A DNA stretch of 64,000 nucleotides from Ficedula albicollis (Eukaryota > Chordata > Aves > Passeriformes > Muscicapidae), in NCBI RefSeq assembly GCF_000247815.1, contig NC_021677.1:58596911-58660910 (forward strand), read 5' to 3'. Numbering within the stretch: the stretch's first letter is position 1; every line of letters begins with the position of its first letter. The notes beneath the pieces were generated by a model. That model ran no database searches. It saw only the letters and a list, made by a program, of their open reading frames with translations, and was not told the origin of the DNA. Position numbers and translations under genes: made by a program. This document shows, piece by piece, positions 33,381 through 47,638 of this stretch.

Positions 33381-36300
33381 TCAGAGCAGGGAAACATCCC
33401 ACAGCCCTCTGCTCACAGGGCAGCGAGCTTCAGGCTACTTGTTAGGAGAAACAAGGAGATGGAGCTGCCCACTCCCACTGGACACATCAGGATAAAACTT
33501 CCATGAGTTAGAGCAATGATGCACCTTCAGCCAGCTGCCCCAGCCAGCGCTCTGGTGGCACAGGGTTCAGGGCACCCAGGGGTTTGTGCTCTCTGTGATC
33601 ACCCTGGGGATGGTTCATCTCCCCACTCCCACAGGTCCTGCCAAGACAAGGACACCACCAGAAGCTTTCCTGCACTCCCACAGGAACAGGAGGTTTTCAC
33701 CTCTGCCACTTAATGCCAGACATTCCCCCAAGCTGTCTGTGCCAGGGCTGAGCTTCCTTTGCTTGTGACCTGTGCCTGGAGCCCACCGACCCTGGGAACC
33801 AGATCTGTGGGGCCGTCATCATTTTGGCTAAAGAAGGTTCTAAACTTCCCCATTAATTAGGCATCATCACCCATTTGCAGAGCCATCTAATTCTACCCCA
33901 AACCTTCCAGAGTGTTGAGCTGACATGGAAATAGGAGTTGACATAGAAGCAGGAGTTGACATGGAAACACAAACACGCTGCCTGTGCTGGCACTGCCACT
34001 TGTGGCTCCCTCCAAGGGCTCCACCCCAGCCACACACGCCGAGAGCTCCTGGTAAAGGATGGCTTCATCCCACACTGGAGCCCCACAGCTCCTCCACCCC
34101 ATGAAACAGGTACAAGACAGATTATCCACTAGTTTTACACCCAAACCCCATCAAATAGATCCACAGCCCTGCAGGACCAGCATGAGAACCATCTTCAATC
34201 CTGACCACCAGACACAGCCCCACAAACACGAAGAGCTTTCCACAGGGGCTGTGCTTGAGGCGCTGTTTTGATTCCTCACTTGGTACATGTTGCTCCTGGG
34301 AAGGTTGAGTCATTCCACCTCTGGCTTGGCAATCCAAGCATAAACTTGCAAAATGCACACAGCCTTTTATAATGTTATCCTGAGAAACCTAAACCAGCTG
34401 CACTTTTGGCAGGAAAATACAGGACCACCAGTAAAATATCCAAAACAGTTGCATCTTTTAATTTATGACTGTACACTGTTTCCATAAAGAGTATATAAAA
34501 CAGGTCAGATTTTATAGGTAAGATGTAATAAACAGTCATACCCATTGATGCCATAAAAGCATAGAAAAAGAGATGACTGAGAAATAATTAATTACAGTTT
34601 TAAAAACTGTATTTCTTGTACCTAATAACAATGAACAGACATGAGCAATGTTTCTGAGGGATTCTTGGTGAGATGCTGAAGCTGAGACTAAATTTACCTC
34701 TTGTGACTTAGTTGAGGTGTTTTGTACCAAGCTGTGACAGAATCTGGCCCTCACTGCCAGATACTGGCTCCCATCAGCACAGACACAGGCAGGAGAGCAC
34801 AAAATAATAATAAAATAAACCCTTTTAATAGTGCTCAGTCCAAAAGAATCTACAAACACAGCAACAAAGCTGATCCCATCTCTTAATTTGCAAGGGGAGG
34901 TGGTCTGCAGAGAGCTCCTGGTTTGTGGCAGAAGACATTTTATGGGTTTTAATTTTTTTTAACATTCTTGTTACTTGTCCCTTAGTATTTTAAGAGGAAG
35001 ATCTCATCCTTCCCAAAGGACTTTTAAAACTGCTGTGGGAAACAGGAGCTCCTTTCCCCAGCCAGGAATGATGGGCACTGACAACAACAAATAATTTCCT
35101 TCAAAATGCTGGTGTGAAACTACCTCTACCCTCCAAAACAGAGAGGCTTATAAAAATCAGTTCCCATCTTGGTTTTCACTTCTATCATATTTATTTCATT
35201 GCACAACTTCATTTTCCCCTCATGCATGAAACAGTCCAGTGAAAACGGGATTATTTTACATTTCATTATTTTAAAAGGTTGGTTGTGTCTTTCTCATTAC
35301 TTTTCTTATCTTCTCTTACTTATATATCACTGAAAGGAGAAAAACAGTCTATTGTCTCCCTTTTTCTGAGACATCTGAAATTGGAGCACTAGTTTCATAA
35401 CCTGACTTCCAGCCACTGCAGCACTTGTTTGGGAGGTGATCTCTGAAGCAATACAAAGCCATTGCCAAAAAGGCCCCCATCGACTTTTACTGCACAACCT
35501 GCCCTAATTCTCCTCACCCCTGTGAAACGAGCACAGCCCGCTGCTGGCTGTCAAGTGAGGTCTTTATTTTCTTGTTAAGTATCTGAACTTACTGCTCTTG
35601 ACCCATTTAATTACTGTGGTACACCAGGCAATTGCAAAGAATCTGCCACGCTGAAGCCACACAATGAGAAGCGAATGGTTTTTACCGGCTTTTCCACACC
35701 GGTCCCCCTCTGTGCTGCCTGATTCCAGCCATCCCCTCCACAGGAGAATCTCTCTGAACTGGATTCCTGGGGTTTCTGGCAGAGGTCAGCACATCTTTTC
35801 ATGTACACCTTTACTACAGCAGCAGGAAGAAGCACGTGCCAAGTTTTATTTCCAAAAAGCCGAGCTCCGTTAGGTCTTGGGACCTGGAGGTAATTGCTCT
35901 CACTAGTTAGCAAATTCCAGCACACTGGGTCTGTTTTTCATAGGTTTATTTTAAGTACCTGTAAATCTTATAAGCAGAAACCAGGAAAAAGAGGTTTGCT
36001 TTTTCTGGTGCACAGTTTTTTAATGTAACTTGTTTTTACTGAGGGCAGACTAAATTCTGAAGTTAAATAAAGCCTGCACTATTATTTCTGAGCAGGGCTA
36101 AAGGGCTGTGTGTTCCCTGGCCCACCATTTCACACTTCCCATTCCCAGCAATGCCTATGCTCTGCCTCAGGCTCTGCCCAAACAAGCCCCCTTTCCTGGG
36201 CTGCAGCCTTTGCATGTTGATCTTCCCCGTTAACCTTTCACGTCAGTTAAAACACGTCGTATTTTGTTCTTCACGAGCCTTGGGGGGCTCATTCCTGACC

Positions 36301-39300
36301 TTCAGCTTCTCATCACCATGGAGGGGGTGGGAGGAAAAAAAAACAAAAAAAACCCTCCTGTTTTCAAGGGAAGAGGTGTAATTCACAGCCTTGGTGTGGA
36401 GGTTCAGAATCAAGCTGGTTGTTCCTGGGAAGGTTTTCTTCGTGTTTTCTCTTTTCCCAAGGCTGTGTCACAATCACTTCACCAGGAGAGGCTGGGACAG
36501 GAGAGCTACATGAGCTCACCTGGCAGCAGATGTGATCCCCTGTGCCTCCCCAGCATGGCCCAGGAGCCCCAGTTCCCCTGGCACTGCTCCTGCTGAGAGC
36601 CAGAGGACCCAACAGCAGCTCAGCAACACCCAGGGCCACTGGCAAACATCCCCTCACTGCTCAGCAGGGTGGTCTTGTTCCAGAGAAATTTGGGAAAGAT
36701 GTCAGAAACAATCAGAGAAATTGGAGAAACAGCACAATCAAACCTGGCTAAAATAAACACCAACCAAAAACCAAACAAAGCTAAAAACCCCAACTTAAAC
36801 AAACAAAAAGAACCAAACACACAATCAACAAACCCAAATCACCCCATAGTATATCCCTTCACTCATCCAGCTGAAAGTACCAATGCTAGGGATTGTTTCC
36901 CACCATCTTCCCTGCTGCCCAACATAAATACACTCCCAGGGGGGTTTCCCACTTAGAGATACTTTTGGAATAACTGTGTATTTGGCATAGATTTTTTTTT
37001 TACCTATAAGGTATTTTACTGGAGTGAAGAAAAGAAAAAAACATCCACAAGTTGTTTGACAGAGGAAAGAAAGGAAATAGTTCAATTTTATTCCACAGAC
37101 TAGATTTACTGCTCATCTGATTATCCACAGTATCCAAGACAGAATGTAATGGGGCAGACATTAGATCTGGGAAATTTTCCAGATTCATCATTTAAATAAT
37201 AAATAGTGGTTGCATAAAGCAAGCAAAATACTCCAGTCTGGAAAACTGTGTGAAGCATTAGCAAGGCAGTAGCACAGGGTGCTGCATTCCTGAGCCTTTG
37301 TGGAGACAGCATTTTCCTTGGATTTACCAATGCCTAGGATGAACTAGTGCTGTGCTACTCAGGGTGAGCTGCAGAGACTGGGTCTTGTCAGCAGAGAGGC
37401 ACGTAAGGAGCTGGACTGTGTCTGGTCTGGCTTCTGCTGAGGAATGTGTGGCCTGGGTTATTCTCCAGCCCCTGAGCAGGTACAAACTGAGCTCCTCTGC
37501 TCAGCTCTGTTTTCCTTTGAACCACTCAGCTCTACCACAGTGAGCCCGTGCAGCCAAACAGAATTTATTTATAAAATGAGCCGAGTTCATTGCTGCTCTC
37601 TGTTCAATAGCCCCAGGAAATGCAGTTGGGAACAGGCCTTCAGTGGGTGTTATTCAAATATGGTGTGGTTCTCCCTCTCTCAGACTAATATGATGACTAA
37701 GGCAGGGCAAAAGCACAAGGCACAAAGCTGGTACTCAAATCCAGAATAGCAATTCATCATTCCAGGGAGTAGCTACAGGCCTGATCCTCAAATTAGAAAA
37801 AAACAAAACCAAACAGACTTTCATCCATTTTAGCAGACACTATTTGGGCAGTAAGATTGTATTTAGATGTTAAACCCACCAGCTATGACTGGTATCAGAA
37901 GATCTTGCTGAACCCCAGCCGACAGAGCCTGTTCTGACACAGAGTTCAAGTTTAATGCAGCCATGAGCTCAGCAAGGGCTCCTCGTGAGCCCAACCAATC
38001 CCTCCTTGCCCAGGTCACACAGCCAGCCCTGACTGCAGCCAGGCACCTGCCACCAGCCACTCCTCTCCTCCACCCTCCACACCACACACACAAAATGGGA
38101 GAAAATCTATTTAACAGGTGCAGTCACTGAAGGAGTGCTGTTATTTGTTTGGGGTTTTTTTCAATGCTACTGTGTGTACAATTCAGCAATCAGTGTGGAT
38201 GTCAAAACAGGGCTAAGCACGATGAGGTCCAAATATGGCAGAGAGATAAAGAACACATCTTCACCCAGATTATGGCACCTTATGGACTGAACACAGCCCA
38301 TAGTGCAGGGCTACAAGGAAAAGTCACTCTAAATACCACAACAGAGTTTTGGATGCTAAAAAGTCCTGCCAAAGACAAGTGACCCAGCACAGACAGTGCC
38401 CTGCAGCCCCAGCAATCCCACCTGCAGGCAGCACTGCTCTGCACATTCAGCTTAGTAAGCCAGGCTCTTTTGTTATTATTAATAGCCCTGTGCTGCTTTC
38501 TAAGGGCTTAGTGAGCAGAAATTGCTCTCTGAGGTGTCAGATGAATGCCAGACCCTTCTCCATGCCACAAACTTGCTCAGCCCATTTCACTCACCCATGC
38601 CCCAGGAACCTGCCACAGAACCATTGCTTACTCATCACAATTCTGATTTCCAGCAAGGAAATTTAGTGCCTTCACCTTGCAATAAATGCTGCAAAAGCAG
38701 ATGCCTTCTGTCTCTAATGGATCTCTTTTTGTTACAGTTAAGGATTAAGACAAAAACATAATTGAGAGTTTAAGCTCCTAAAACTTTTATTTCTCCACTT
38801 CAGGTTTTCTGAGTGAAGAACTCTGTTCTACCAGGAATAAACTTTCCCAGTAGAAAAGACAGGAAATGCCCCAACCCAGCAAATCAATAGAAGAAATATA
38901 GGACTCCTAGTGATTCTTTTTAACCTCTTCCATCTGCTTTTTCTAAACAGCAATTTGTTTCAAACACTGACAGAGTTTTCTCAGGGCAGGAATGTGTGTA
39001 AACTGCGTGTGGTGAAACAAAGTACTTTAAAATTAAAACAAAACAGATCTACCACAGCACACCTCAGCTAAGATGGAACAGGACAGAGTTCTGCTACCAG
39101 ACACTGAAAGAGGCAAAAAAAACCCTCAAAATGTGATTCTGGCTATGAAACAGCTGTCACTGCTACAGCCAGTTCTGACTCCAAAGGTAGAAATTAGTGA
39201 TGAGTTATTTCCCCCATTCTCTTCTCCCTTATAATGTCCTTAATATAAAGGGAAAACATTTTTGGGTCCTGAAACCCAAAGCCACCAGTGTCCTGCTGCA

Positions 39301-41217
39301 ACAGTGACCCAGCAGCACCCTGGGGCTCAGTGCTCCCTTCCAGTCAGCTGCTGCAGAGACCAATAAAGGAATTTCCAAGGGTTTAACATAAAAACTACAG
39401 CACTTTTATTTGATGTTTCACATAAACTGTTTCCTCTGTTAATGGTGAAACACATACATGTCCCGTAAGACTTATCTAATGACCCATCTCAGAAAGTTTA
39501 TTACAGATTACCTGTGAACTGGTGAGTGCAGTCATGAACCTTGGAGCAAAAAAACCTATAAATGCTAAGACCCAAAGTCACAGAAGCCCTCCTCAGTGGG
39601 GGAAGAGAACAGAATCAGATTTTCCCATACTACTTTCCCTAAAAACTTCCTCTTTTGGTGATGAAATCCAGAGTCCAGAGACCAAACATTTCCACTGAAA
39701 AGCTAATACATTGGGGAGGGGAATGGAGGGAAATTTTCTTATGACCTCCAGTGCTCCTCATAAAAAACCCAGCTCTTCTACTGGCAAAAAAAGAATTTTA
39801 AAGGAAGAAAACTTTTAGAGAACACCTGGTTCTCCAGCACTTTCCCAGCAATGCAATTCTACTGCTGCCCTGGTTTTTAAATAGATGTGAGACCAGACTC
39901 AGGTACTTGCATTTATTTAACACATAAACATTTGCTTTTGGGGTAACTGAGAAGCCAGTGCTGTTGCCTTGAGGTAAGATGAAAAGCTACAGAGAAACTG
40001 AGATCAAAGGAAAGGGAGAAATGCCTTCCGCCTCCCAGAAACTGATATAATTTTAAAAGAAGTGGATGTTTTAAAGTGTAAAGACAGGAAACTAACAATG
40101 AAAAAGGTTTTATAGAATAAAGGAAGCTTTGTACTCCTCTGCCCTGATATGCATTTTGCACATTTCCTCTGCTGCAGGCTGGATGCAGCCCTGGGACAGG
40201 ACCTGCAGGCACTGCCAAAAAAACGAGGTCTGGACAATTCCAGTCCCTCTGCAGGGCCCTACCCAAAAAGGCACCACCTTGATAAGAAAGGTCTATAAAC
40301 TCCAAGTACAATGGACTACAGACTTTGAGACTGTCAACTTTAAACTGTAGGTATAAAAACTACTTTGAAATGGGACATAAACCCCTTAAATTGTGCAAAC
40401 TGACCTATTCCCATCTTCAAAAGGAACTGTAAATCCAATTACACCTGGAGATGTTACAAATGTTAACAAGCTAAATAAACCTCCTCTTTTCACTGAGGAG
40501 TTATCCAAGCTAGAGATTCACATCCAACACCAATTCCCACGTGTAAATCCAGTTCATGTTTGAGACACACATTTTGCTCCTTATATGAGCTCACAATTAA
40601 CAGTGGGTGTGTGCATATTCCCTTTGATAATAATCAAATGCTACATTTAATCAGCTTCTCTTAACATTTATTTGATCAGGCAGCATCACTTCAGACAAGG
40701 TATAACAGTTCCAGCCTTAGAAAATGTGAATGCCAGTGCAAGAGAGCAGCCAGTGCTGTCTTTGGAGCACTCAGTGATTCTGAGCTAATGTGGGAAATCT
40801 TCAACACAGTTTCAAAAGTTAAAGAGATGACAGAGGTCATTTTGTTTTGTTGGGGTTTTTTTGGTTGAAAAGAAAAACAAGCAGCCCTGAAGCTGCTAAA
40901 GTATATCACAACCCCACTAAGGAACCCTTAAAGAAATGGGGCATTTCCTCAGCAGCTCTAAGGCAACATGGGTTTTGGGTTTCTCTGCTGTTGCAGGGTG
41001 GATTCAAGACAAGGATTATCTGGAAGTTCTCCTCATTTTAGCACACAGCTGCCTATTTTTAAATAAAAACAGGAAATGGAAAGCAGAACTTGCAAATACA
41101 CGAATCCTTTACAAGCAAAGGAAAACTAAAGGCTATACAAGTTATTTTTGGTCACATGTTTCAACTCTATAAAGGATATTTTACGCAAATTCTATGCCAA
41201 CTTCTTTTCTTCAATTG

Positions 41218-41655
41218 TTGGGGGGCTTCCTCACATCTCACTTTCCTCCCAGAACAAGACTGAGTTGTTTGGATGGCTCCATACCTGTCAGAGAAGAGCC
41301 ATCACTGACTGTGCTGTGCAAACAGTTTGCTCCTTGTTGCTCACCACGAATCTTCTCCGCACCACACGTTCCTGCCAGCTCCAAAATATGCACAGGCATT
41401 CCTGTTTGGATTGATTTTTTTTTTCCCCTTTAAAACTTGGGGGGCTTCCTCACATCTCACTTTCCTCCCAGAACAAGACTGAGTTGTTTGGATGGCTCCA
41501 TACATGTCAGAGAAGAGCCATCACTGACTGTGCTGTGCAAACAGTTTGCTCCTTGTTGCTCACCACGAATCTTCTCCGCACCACACGTTCCTGCCAGCTC
41601 CAAAAAATGCACAGGCACTCCTGTTTGGATTAATTTTTTTTTTCCCCTTTAAAAG
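41218..41655. repeat. 219-bp direct tandem duplication
   Basis: TTGGGGGGCTTCCTCACATC at 41218 recurs at 41437. Units differ at a handful of sites (CCATACCTGTC versus CCATACATGTC). Confidence 0.93.
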
Positions 41656-42970
41656 TACAAGGATTTCTGCTTCAACTCCTTCCCAAAGAGCTGCTTGGAT
41701 TCCTTACCCCCATGCACTCAGCTGTAACAAGAGGTGAGTGTTTATTTCGGGAAGCCTTGCTCACAGGAAGCCTTCCTTCAGCGCCAGTGACTTCCGTAAC
41801 TGCAGAGGGGCTGGGACGAGCGGGGGCACCTGCTCCCCCATTTGTCACCTTCCTGAGGTCACCTGCCAGCTGTCTGTGCTCTCAACACCCGCCTCAGCGC
41901 CGTGCTCAGGGCTCTGCCTCGCTCGGGTTTCCAGGGCTGCACTTCCAGATGCAGTAAATCAATCAGCCCCCAGCCAAAGGGCTCCAGCAGCTGCCAGTGA
42001 AGCGTCTGAGGAGCCCCGGGCTGTGACAAGGACACTGCAGTGTGACACAGCTCTGCAGGACTGGAGAGGGTCACACTCCAACTGCAGAGCTGCAGCTACA
42101 TTTAGGCTGTGACTAAATCAGGCTCTGCTCGTACTTGACCCCGGGAAGAACGTCATTGAACACAAGGGCCTTTTCTCAGCTGTGATATTGGATTTTTTTG
42201 TTTTCCTTTTCAATGGCTAAAGCAACCATTAAGCCACCATTTCTGTAACTGCAAAGCAGCTCGCTTTCTAATGTGTTGTGCTTTGGCATAGACTGATCTC
42301 CAAATTCTTCATCTTTCCCTCTGTCCTCCAACTCCACTCTTCCTCCCACACACTGTGTTTAGGACAAAGGGCACAAGAAGAACATGAATATATTTAAATA
42401 TTTATTAAAACTCTGAGGAAGTTAACCACTGCTCTGTAACTTTCTACCTAACTCAAGACTGTTTTCACAGGCTTATCTTTTTAATGTAAGAATAGGTCAA
42501 GTTCAGTTTTAAAGATACCACTGTGTCTTAGGGCTGAGGGAATGCTTTCCCGGAATAACAGCATCCCTTCTGCAGGCAAGAAGGGAGAACAAAGCTTTTA
42601 TTCTAAAAGACTGTTATTTTGGACACACAGACTCTTCTTTTAGGATAAAAATTCCCTCCTGTTCCTCCCACTCCGCCTTTTTTCCGTGTTCCACACTCCC
42701 CACTGAGCACCATGAATCTCCCAGTGCACAGCCAGAGATCCATATTGATGAACTGGGGCTTTGGGAGAGCTACATGAAAGAGATTCCTCCAGCACCAGCT
42801 TCCATGCAAGTTATGCATTTGGAGGCAAAATGAGCCCTTTCTGAACAGGGCACTCAGTCAGAAACACCTACTGAAGGAGGATGGAGATGCAGACACCTCT
42901 TTTCTCTGTTTTTAGCACATTTCGCTTGACGCAGTTCTGCGGCAACAAACAGGGACAGTCATGATTGTAC

Positions 42971-43090
42971 CACAGAATCATAGAATGATTTGGGATGGAA
43001 GTGACAGTAAAGATCATCCAGTTCCAACCCCCTGCCATGGACACAGTCCAGGATGGCTCCAAGCAGACAGGAGGTTTTTTTAGCTCCAGG
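42971..43090 (-). mobile_element. CR1 retrotransposon 3' fragment
   Basis: CACAGAATCATAGAATGATT, then TCATCCAGTTCCAACCCCCT and CCATGGACACAG. This is the reverse complement of the classic avian CR1 3' end, so the element lies on the minus strand with its 3' end at 42971 and is 5'-truncated near 43090. Confidence 0.85.
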
Positions 43091-43566
43091 AGTGCTGGTA
43101 AGGACCTTGATTGCAGGCCCAAGGCTGGAAAATGAAGTGGCAGAATGCTTTTAAAGTTTTTCTTGCATTTAAGGACTTGCTTTAGTCCCAGCAGGGAAGA
43201 AGAGAGCCCCTGGGTGATTCATACATCAGGCACAGCAACAGGCTTTGCCCCCAAATCACTGACAATAGAAAAAAATCATATGAACACAGAAAAGGTGATT
43301 ATAACCTCAGCTTTGAAATACAGTTTCCCCAGTCAGAAAGTCAGTTCTGTTTTCAGTGTGACACAGCATCCTCTGTTCTGACTGAGCAGCAATGAATTCA
43401 CATCATATGGCAATCCCAGTTTAATATGACTCAAACAAAATAGCACAAGAATTTCTAAAGGGGTTTTAGCTGCTGATACTGATCAGATAAGTAAGCTGCC
43501 AAACCTAATAATTATCTCAAATGAAAAACTACGAACTCTCAGTTATTCATTTCAGATAATAAGAAC

Positions 43567-43680
43567 CCAAAGTTATTTTCTTTGGGCAGAATGTGAACAG
43601 TGTAATTGTTGACAGCAAATACCCCAAAGTTATTTTCTTTGGGCAGAATGTGAAGAGTGTAATCATTGACAGCAAATATT
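43567..43680. repeat. 57-bp direct tandem duplication
   Basis: CCAAAGTTATTTTCTTTGGG near 43567 recurs near 43624, including GGCAGAATGTGAA.AGTGTAAT. Each copy also holds the small palindrome CCAAAG..CTTTGG. Confidence 0.9.
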
Positions 43681-46501
43681 GCAGCTTGAATGACAGTATT
43701 TAAAGAAGATGAGATTGTTCAGGTCAAAAGAAGGTGAAAACCAGGTTGCTTTCTCTTGCAGCTGACTTGTGCTGTAATGCATGAGCCTCAGGTTCTGGCT
43801 GCTGCTGGTCAGGTCAGCATTTCAGGCTGATGCTGAGGATCAGGTTTACAGCTCTCAGCCAGGCTGGCGTGTGCTCCTCAGGGAGGCCTGGAAGAGGTGG
43901 GAGGGAGCAAAGAGGGCAGGAGCTGGGAGCAAGGCTTCTCCTCAACACCACGGATGGTGAAGCATCAGAAGCATCTGCCCCAGGCAGGTGCAGCTTTGGG
44001 CTGAGCTCTAAACCCCAACTGCAAAGGAGCTGCACAGCCCCACTCTGGCACAGGACAGTCACAGCTCTCACAGCTGGGGGAAGAGGGAAAAGTTGCCCTG
44101 TTCTCCTGAAAATATTTTTTACAGGGGAATGAAGGGAAAAAAACTACTCCTTCAATCCTAGGCATTTCCTCCTATCTGTCAGCATATGGTAGAAGTTATT
44201 ATTATTTGGCTTAAATATAAAGCATCATTAAGACTATTTTTCTGTTTTAACAGCTTAACAATTCTATTGTGAAATCCGGGTGAAATTCTCTGGATTTTAT
44301 TGTCCTTTTCTATTGTGCCCTGGTAGAATTTCTAGAAGGGAAAAATGCAGTGATGATAGGAGAACTTCATTTCACTCTTCTAAAAAGACAATGAGTTAAG
44401 TGTCTAAATTGAATAATTCTTTATATGATTTCTGTTGAATTAATTTTAATTTTCTGTTGTTTTCAGTCTAATCCAATATCCTGAAACAGCAGAGCACAGA
44501 CATCAAACAGGAGTGTGCTGAGTTAGGCAGAACCCTTTAGTTTCACTTGGGAGAGAAAATACCAAGAGAGTTGTTACAGAGCAGTGACATCCAGAACTGC
44601 TGAAATTCTCCATGGATTATTTGTTAACAACTCGACTGAACTTGCAAACTGCATCCCCAAAATCTGTCTCCAAAGAACTGATTCTGAAACTGGTGCAGGA
44701 AGTGCCTTTTTAAACATTCACAGAAAGTGCCCAGAAATTAGTGGGGACTGCTAATCAAAATGACATTTAATAAATTCTCCTGCTGAGGAGAGCTCCCAGT
44801 AACACTAGGTGGCAGAAGGCTCTGTCACATTGAGGACACCTGCAGGCATACACTCACAGAACTACTTGAGCTTGATTTTAGACAAGCTAAGGGGAAAACA
44901 GTTGAAAGCGAAACAGTTCTAAGATCCCATTTTCCATCCACTCTTCCAGTTCTAATTCTGGCTCTGATATCCCTAGTGCACATTGTTTCACCATTTAAGC
45001 TATCCCAGAATGTGAATACACCTAAACCTGAACCTTCAATCACATCTTACTCAATTCAGATGAAATTCTGTATGTGACAGGTGGTTCTATTAAGTTTTTA
45101 CTTAATTAAAAAGAAATTCACCGTTTAAAGAAATAAATGGGAACTAGCACTAATACACAAAAAAAATAAACACTGGGAATTACCTTGAAGCAAACTTGAA
45201 ACCCAGCCTGGAGTGCTATGCATTTCTGCAAACACACTTCTGCAGCTGAAAGAAAATCTACAAACAAACTCAATAAAAACTGCTCAAGACTCAAAGTGGA
45301 AAAGATCTGATAAGAATGGCAGCTGCTCCCTTATGGAGGTGCATTTTCATGAATACTTTTGTAACTACATACAAAATTCAACTGCTTGTTTCTAGTTTGA
45401 CATACTTAACCCTTTAAAAAACATCTGTGCTCCATTTTCCTTTATTCTGGCCATTCTCTTTTCAACTCCCTTAAGTTTCTCTCTCATCCTGTATAAATCA
45501 AAAAAAGAGGTGCCCCTGCCCTGGTGATGTTAGGAGGAAGCTGTAAACAGGGAGAGGGAAAGCAAAAGCCAAGCACTGTCTAAATACTGAGAAACAAAAG
45601 GCTGCAGGGGGAGAATGACACTTGTGTTTCCTTAGACATGTAAGTTTGAAGATTTCTCTGAGATGCCCATGGCTGCACTGCTTTTCCACTTGCCAAGCAG
45701 TAAAACCCCAAATTTACAGCACTTGAGGGGTGCTTCCCCAAATGTGCTGGTGCCAGCACAGAGCTCAGTGCATTGTAGAGGGTTATTTTGCACCTCCAGC
45801 CAAGGAGGCTGTTTGTGTTTAAATATAGTGTATTTATCATTCACAGTTGTCAGCAGTGGAAATTGTCATCTAAGCAGGAAAAGATGCTGTTGAAGAAACA
45901 GGAGGGGTTGGTTAGAAAGTAAAAATTATTTTGGCCGTGACAACTCCTCTCAGTGCCCATTTTGAGGGTAAGGGATCACGCCACCCATTGCAAATTACTG
46001 CCTGAGAGTCAGAAAAATCAATAGTAGGTAGGAAAGCCGACTTGCCAAGGCTACAGCCACTGCCAGCAGATTATTAATGCATCTGTCTGCATTCTTTAAT
46101 GTTTCCTAAGAAGCAACTACGTTAACTGAAAAGGTGCGAGGTGTCACCAGCCCTTCTCTTCTCTCCTCTTCATTTTCTCTCTATATTAAAACCTTGGCTA
46201 CCAAAGAAAACAATCATGTTTCACCTCATCTTTTCCCAGCTTTTCTGAAGTTCAGTTCCTGCTCTAGAGCAATATATACAGTCTAAGTACTACCCCTGAC
46301 AAGCTGTTTGACAGCCCTAAGTTGCACATCTATTTTACTCTCAGAGCCTTGGAGTTGGTAGGGCTTAGATGGGAAATGGAGGCCAATTAAAATAAACACA
46401 GACAATATCAATGAATTCTTCAGAAAGGCACAAGACAAGCAAAATGAAACACTACTGCCTTTTGCCCACAGTTAAAATTCAGCTCATCTCACAGGCTGAA
46501 T

Positions 46502-46652
46502 GCTCTGGCTGAGGTCCAGAAAGACACTTAAGCACATGTCTTATTTTAAGCATGTGAGCAGCCTCATTGATTTTTCACTCATGCCAGGAAGAATATTCAA
46601 TGCGCTTAAAGTTAAGCACATTGTTAAGTGCCTTCCTGGACCAAGGCCAGGC
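46502..46652. mobile_element. Palindromic MITE-like (foldback) element
   Basis: The left arm (GTCCAGAAAGACACTTAAGC at 46514) pairs with the right arm, whose reverse complement reads GTCCAGGAAGGCACTTAAC, ending at 46641. Inner parts TTTTAAGCATGTGAG and GCGCTTAAAGTTAAGCAC also pair. The pattern resembles old amniote non-autonomous DNA elements with long inverted repeats; family name not assigned. Confidence 0.65.
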
Positions 46653-47638
46653 TATTTAGCCCTTGCAAGAGTTAGTCTAGAGAACATTTACCATTATTTT
46701 AACTTCTCAAGACTTTCTTTGAGATAAAGTTTTATGGTGTATGAAAATATTTCATTCATACCAGCAGTGACTGGCTCATGGCAACCTTCAGGGACCAAGT
46801 ATTCTTCCCCTTCCCACATCTTCTAAAGCAGTAACTGGAAGGATTAAAGACACATAAGCAAATATACTGATAAAGAAAATTAGCTTTGAAAGGGAAGCCA
46901 GCAGTCTTACTGATCTGAAGAGCAAAATGAGCCCCACAGTGAAAAGCTGACAGACATATTAATTTTCAGTGAAAACTAATAAAGTCATTTGCCAATGTCC
47001 CATTCCAATATCAAGTCCTGTGCAGGAACTTTGAGAAGCAAGCTAATTGTTGACTGAAAGTAATTATCACAATAAGCACACATTCAATTCCATTTTCCCT
47101 TCTTCCTTTTACATCGAGTTCAAGACAAAACTCAAGGAAAGGCCTGTTAGTGCTTCCTCAAGATGAGCTCACCACATCAGAGCACTTTAGAGATCAAAGG
47201 CACGACAAACACTTTGCTCTTTGCTACAACAAAGTGATGCCATTTGCTATGTTTGTTACAGACAATTGGATTTTTATCTAGTTGGCATTATCCAAGCTCA
47301 GTATCATACCCTGAGCAGGAGCTAGAGAAAGGTGCTTAACAGTACAGCTAAGGAGACCTGGACTGGGTCAGGCTCACATCCCTCCACCCCAGCCATCCCT
47401 CTCCAGGAGCAGAAAAGGGAGCCTGACCAATCCAGCAGGACACTGACAATTTGCTCCTCTTTTATGAGCAGATGTACCTTTGTACTTCAGGGTTTGTTTT
47501 TTTTCCTGGAGAGTTTAAACTCAGTGCTGAAAGCACACAACTGACAGGGGGATACATGAACAGAAAGGCAGTTCAACACTCTATCCCCTCTGAAATCTCA
47601 GGGTGACACAGCTGTACCACTCATCATGTTTCACACCA

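Noticed and set aside
41281..41330. Minus-strand peptide containing AQH, considered as an internal MNAT1 exon
   Set aside because: Only three residues agree, a stop follows closely, and it lies in the 219-bp duplicated unit.
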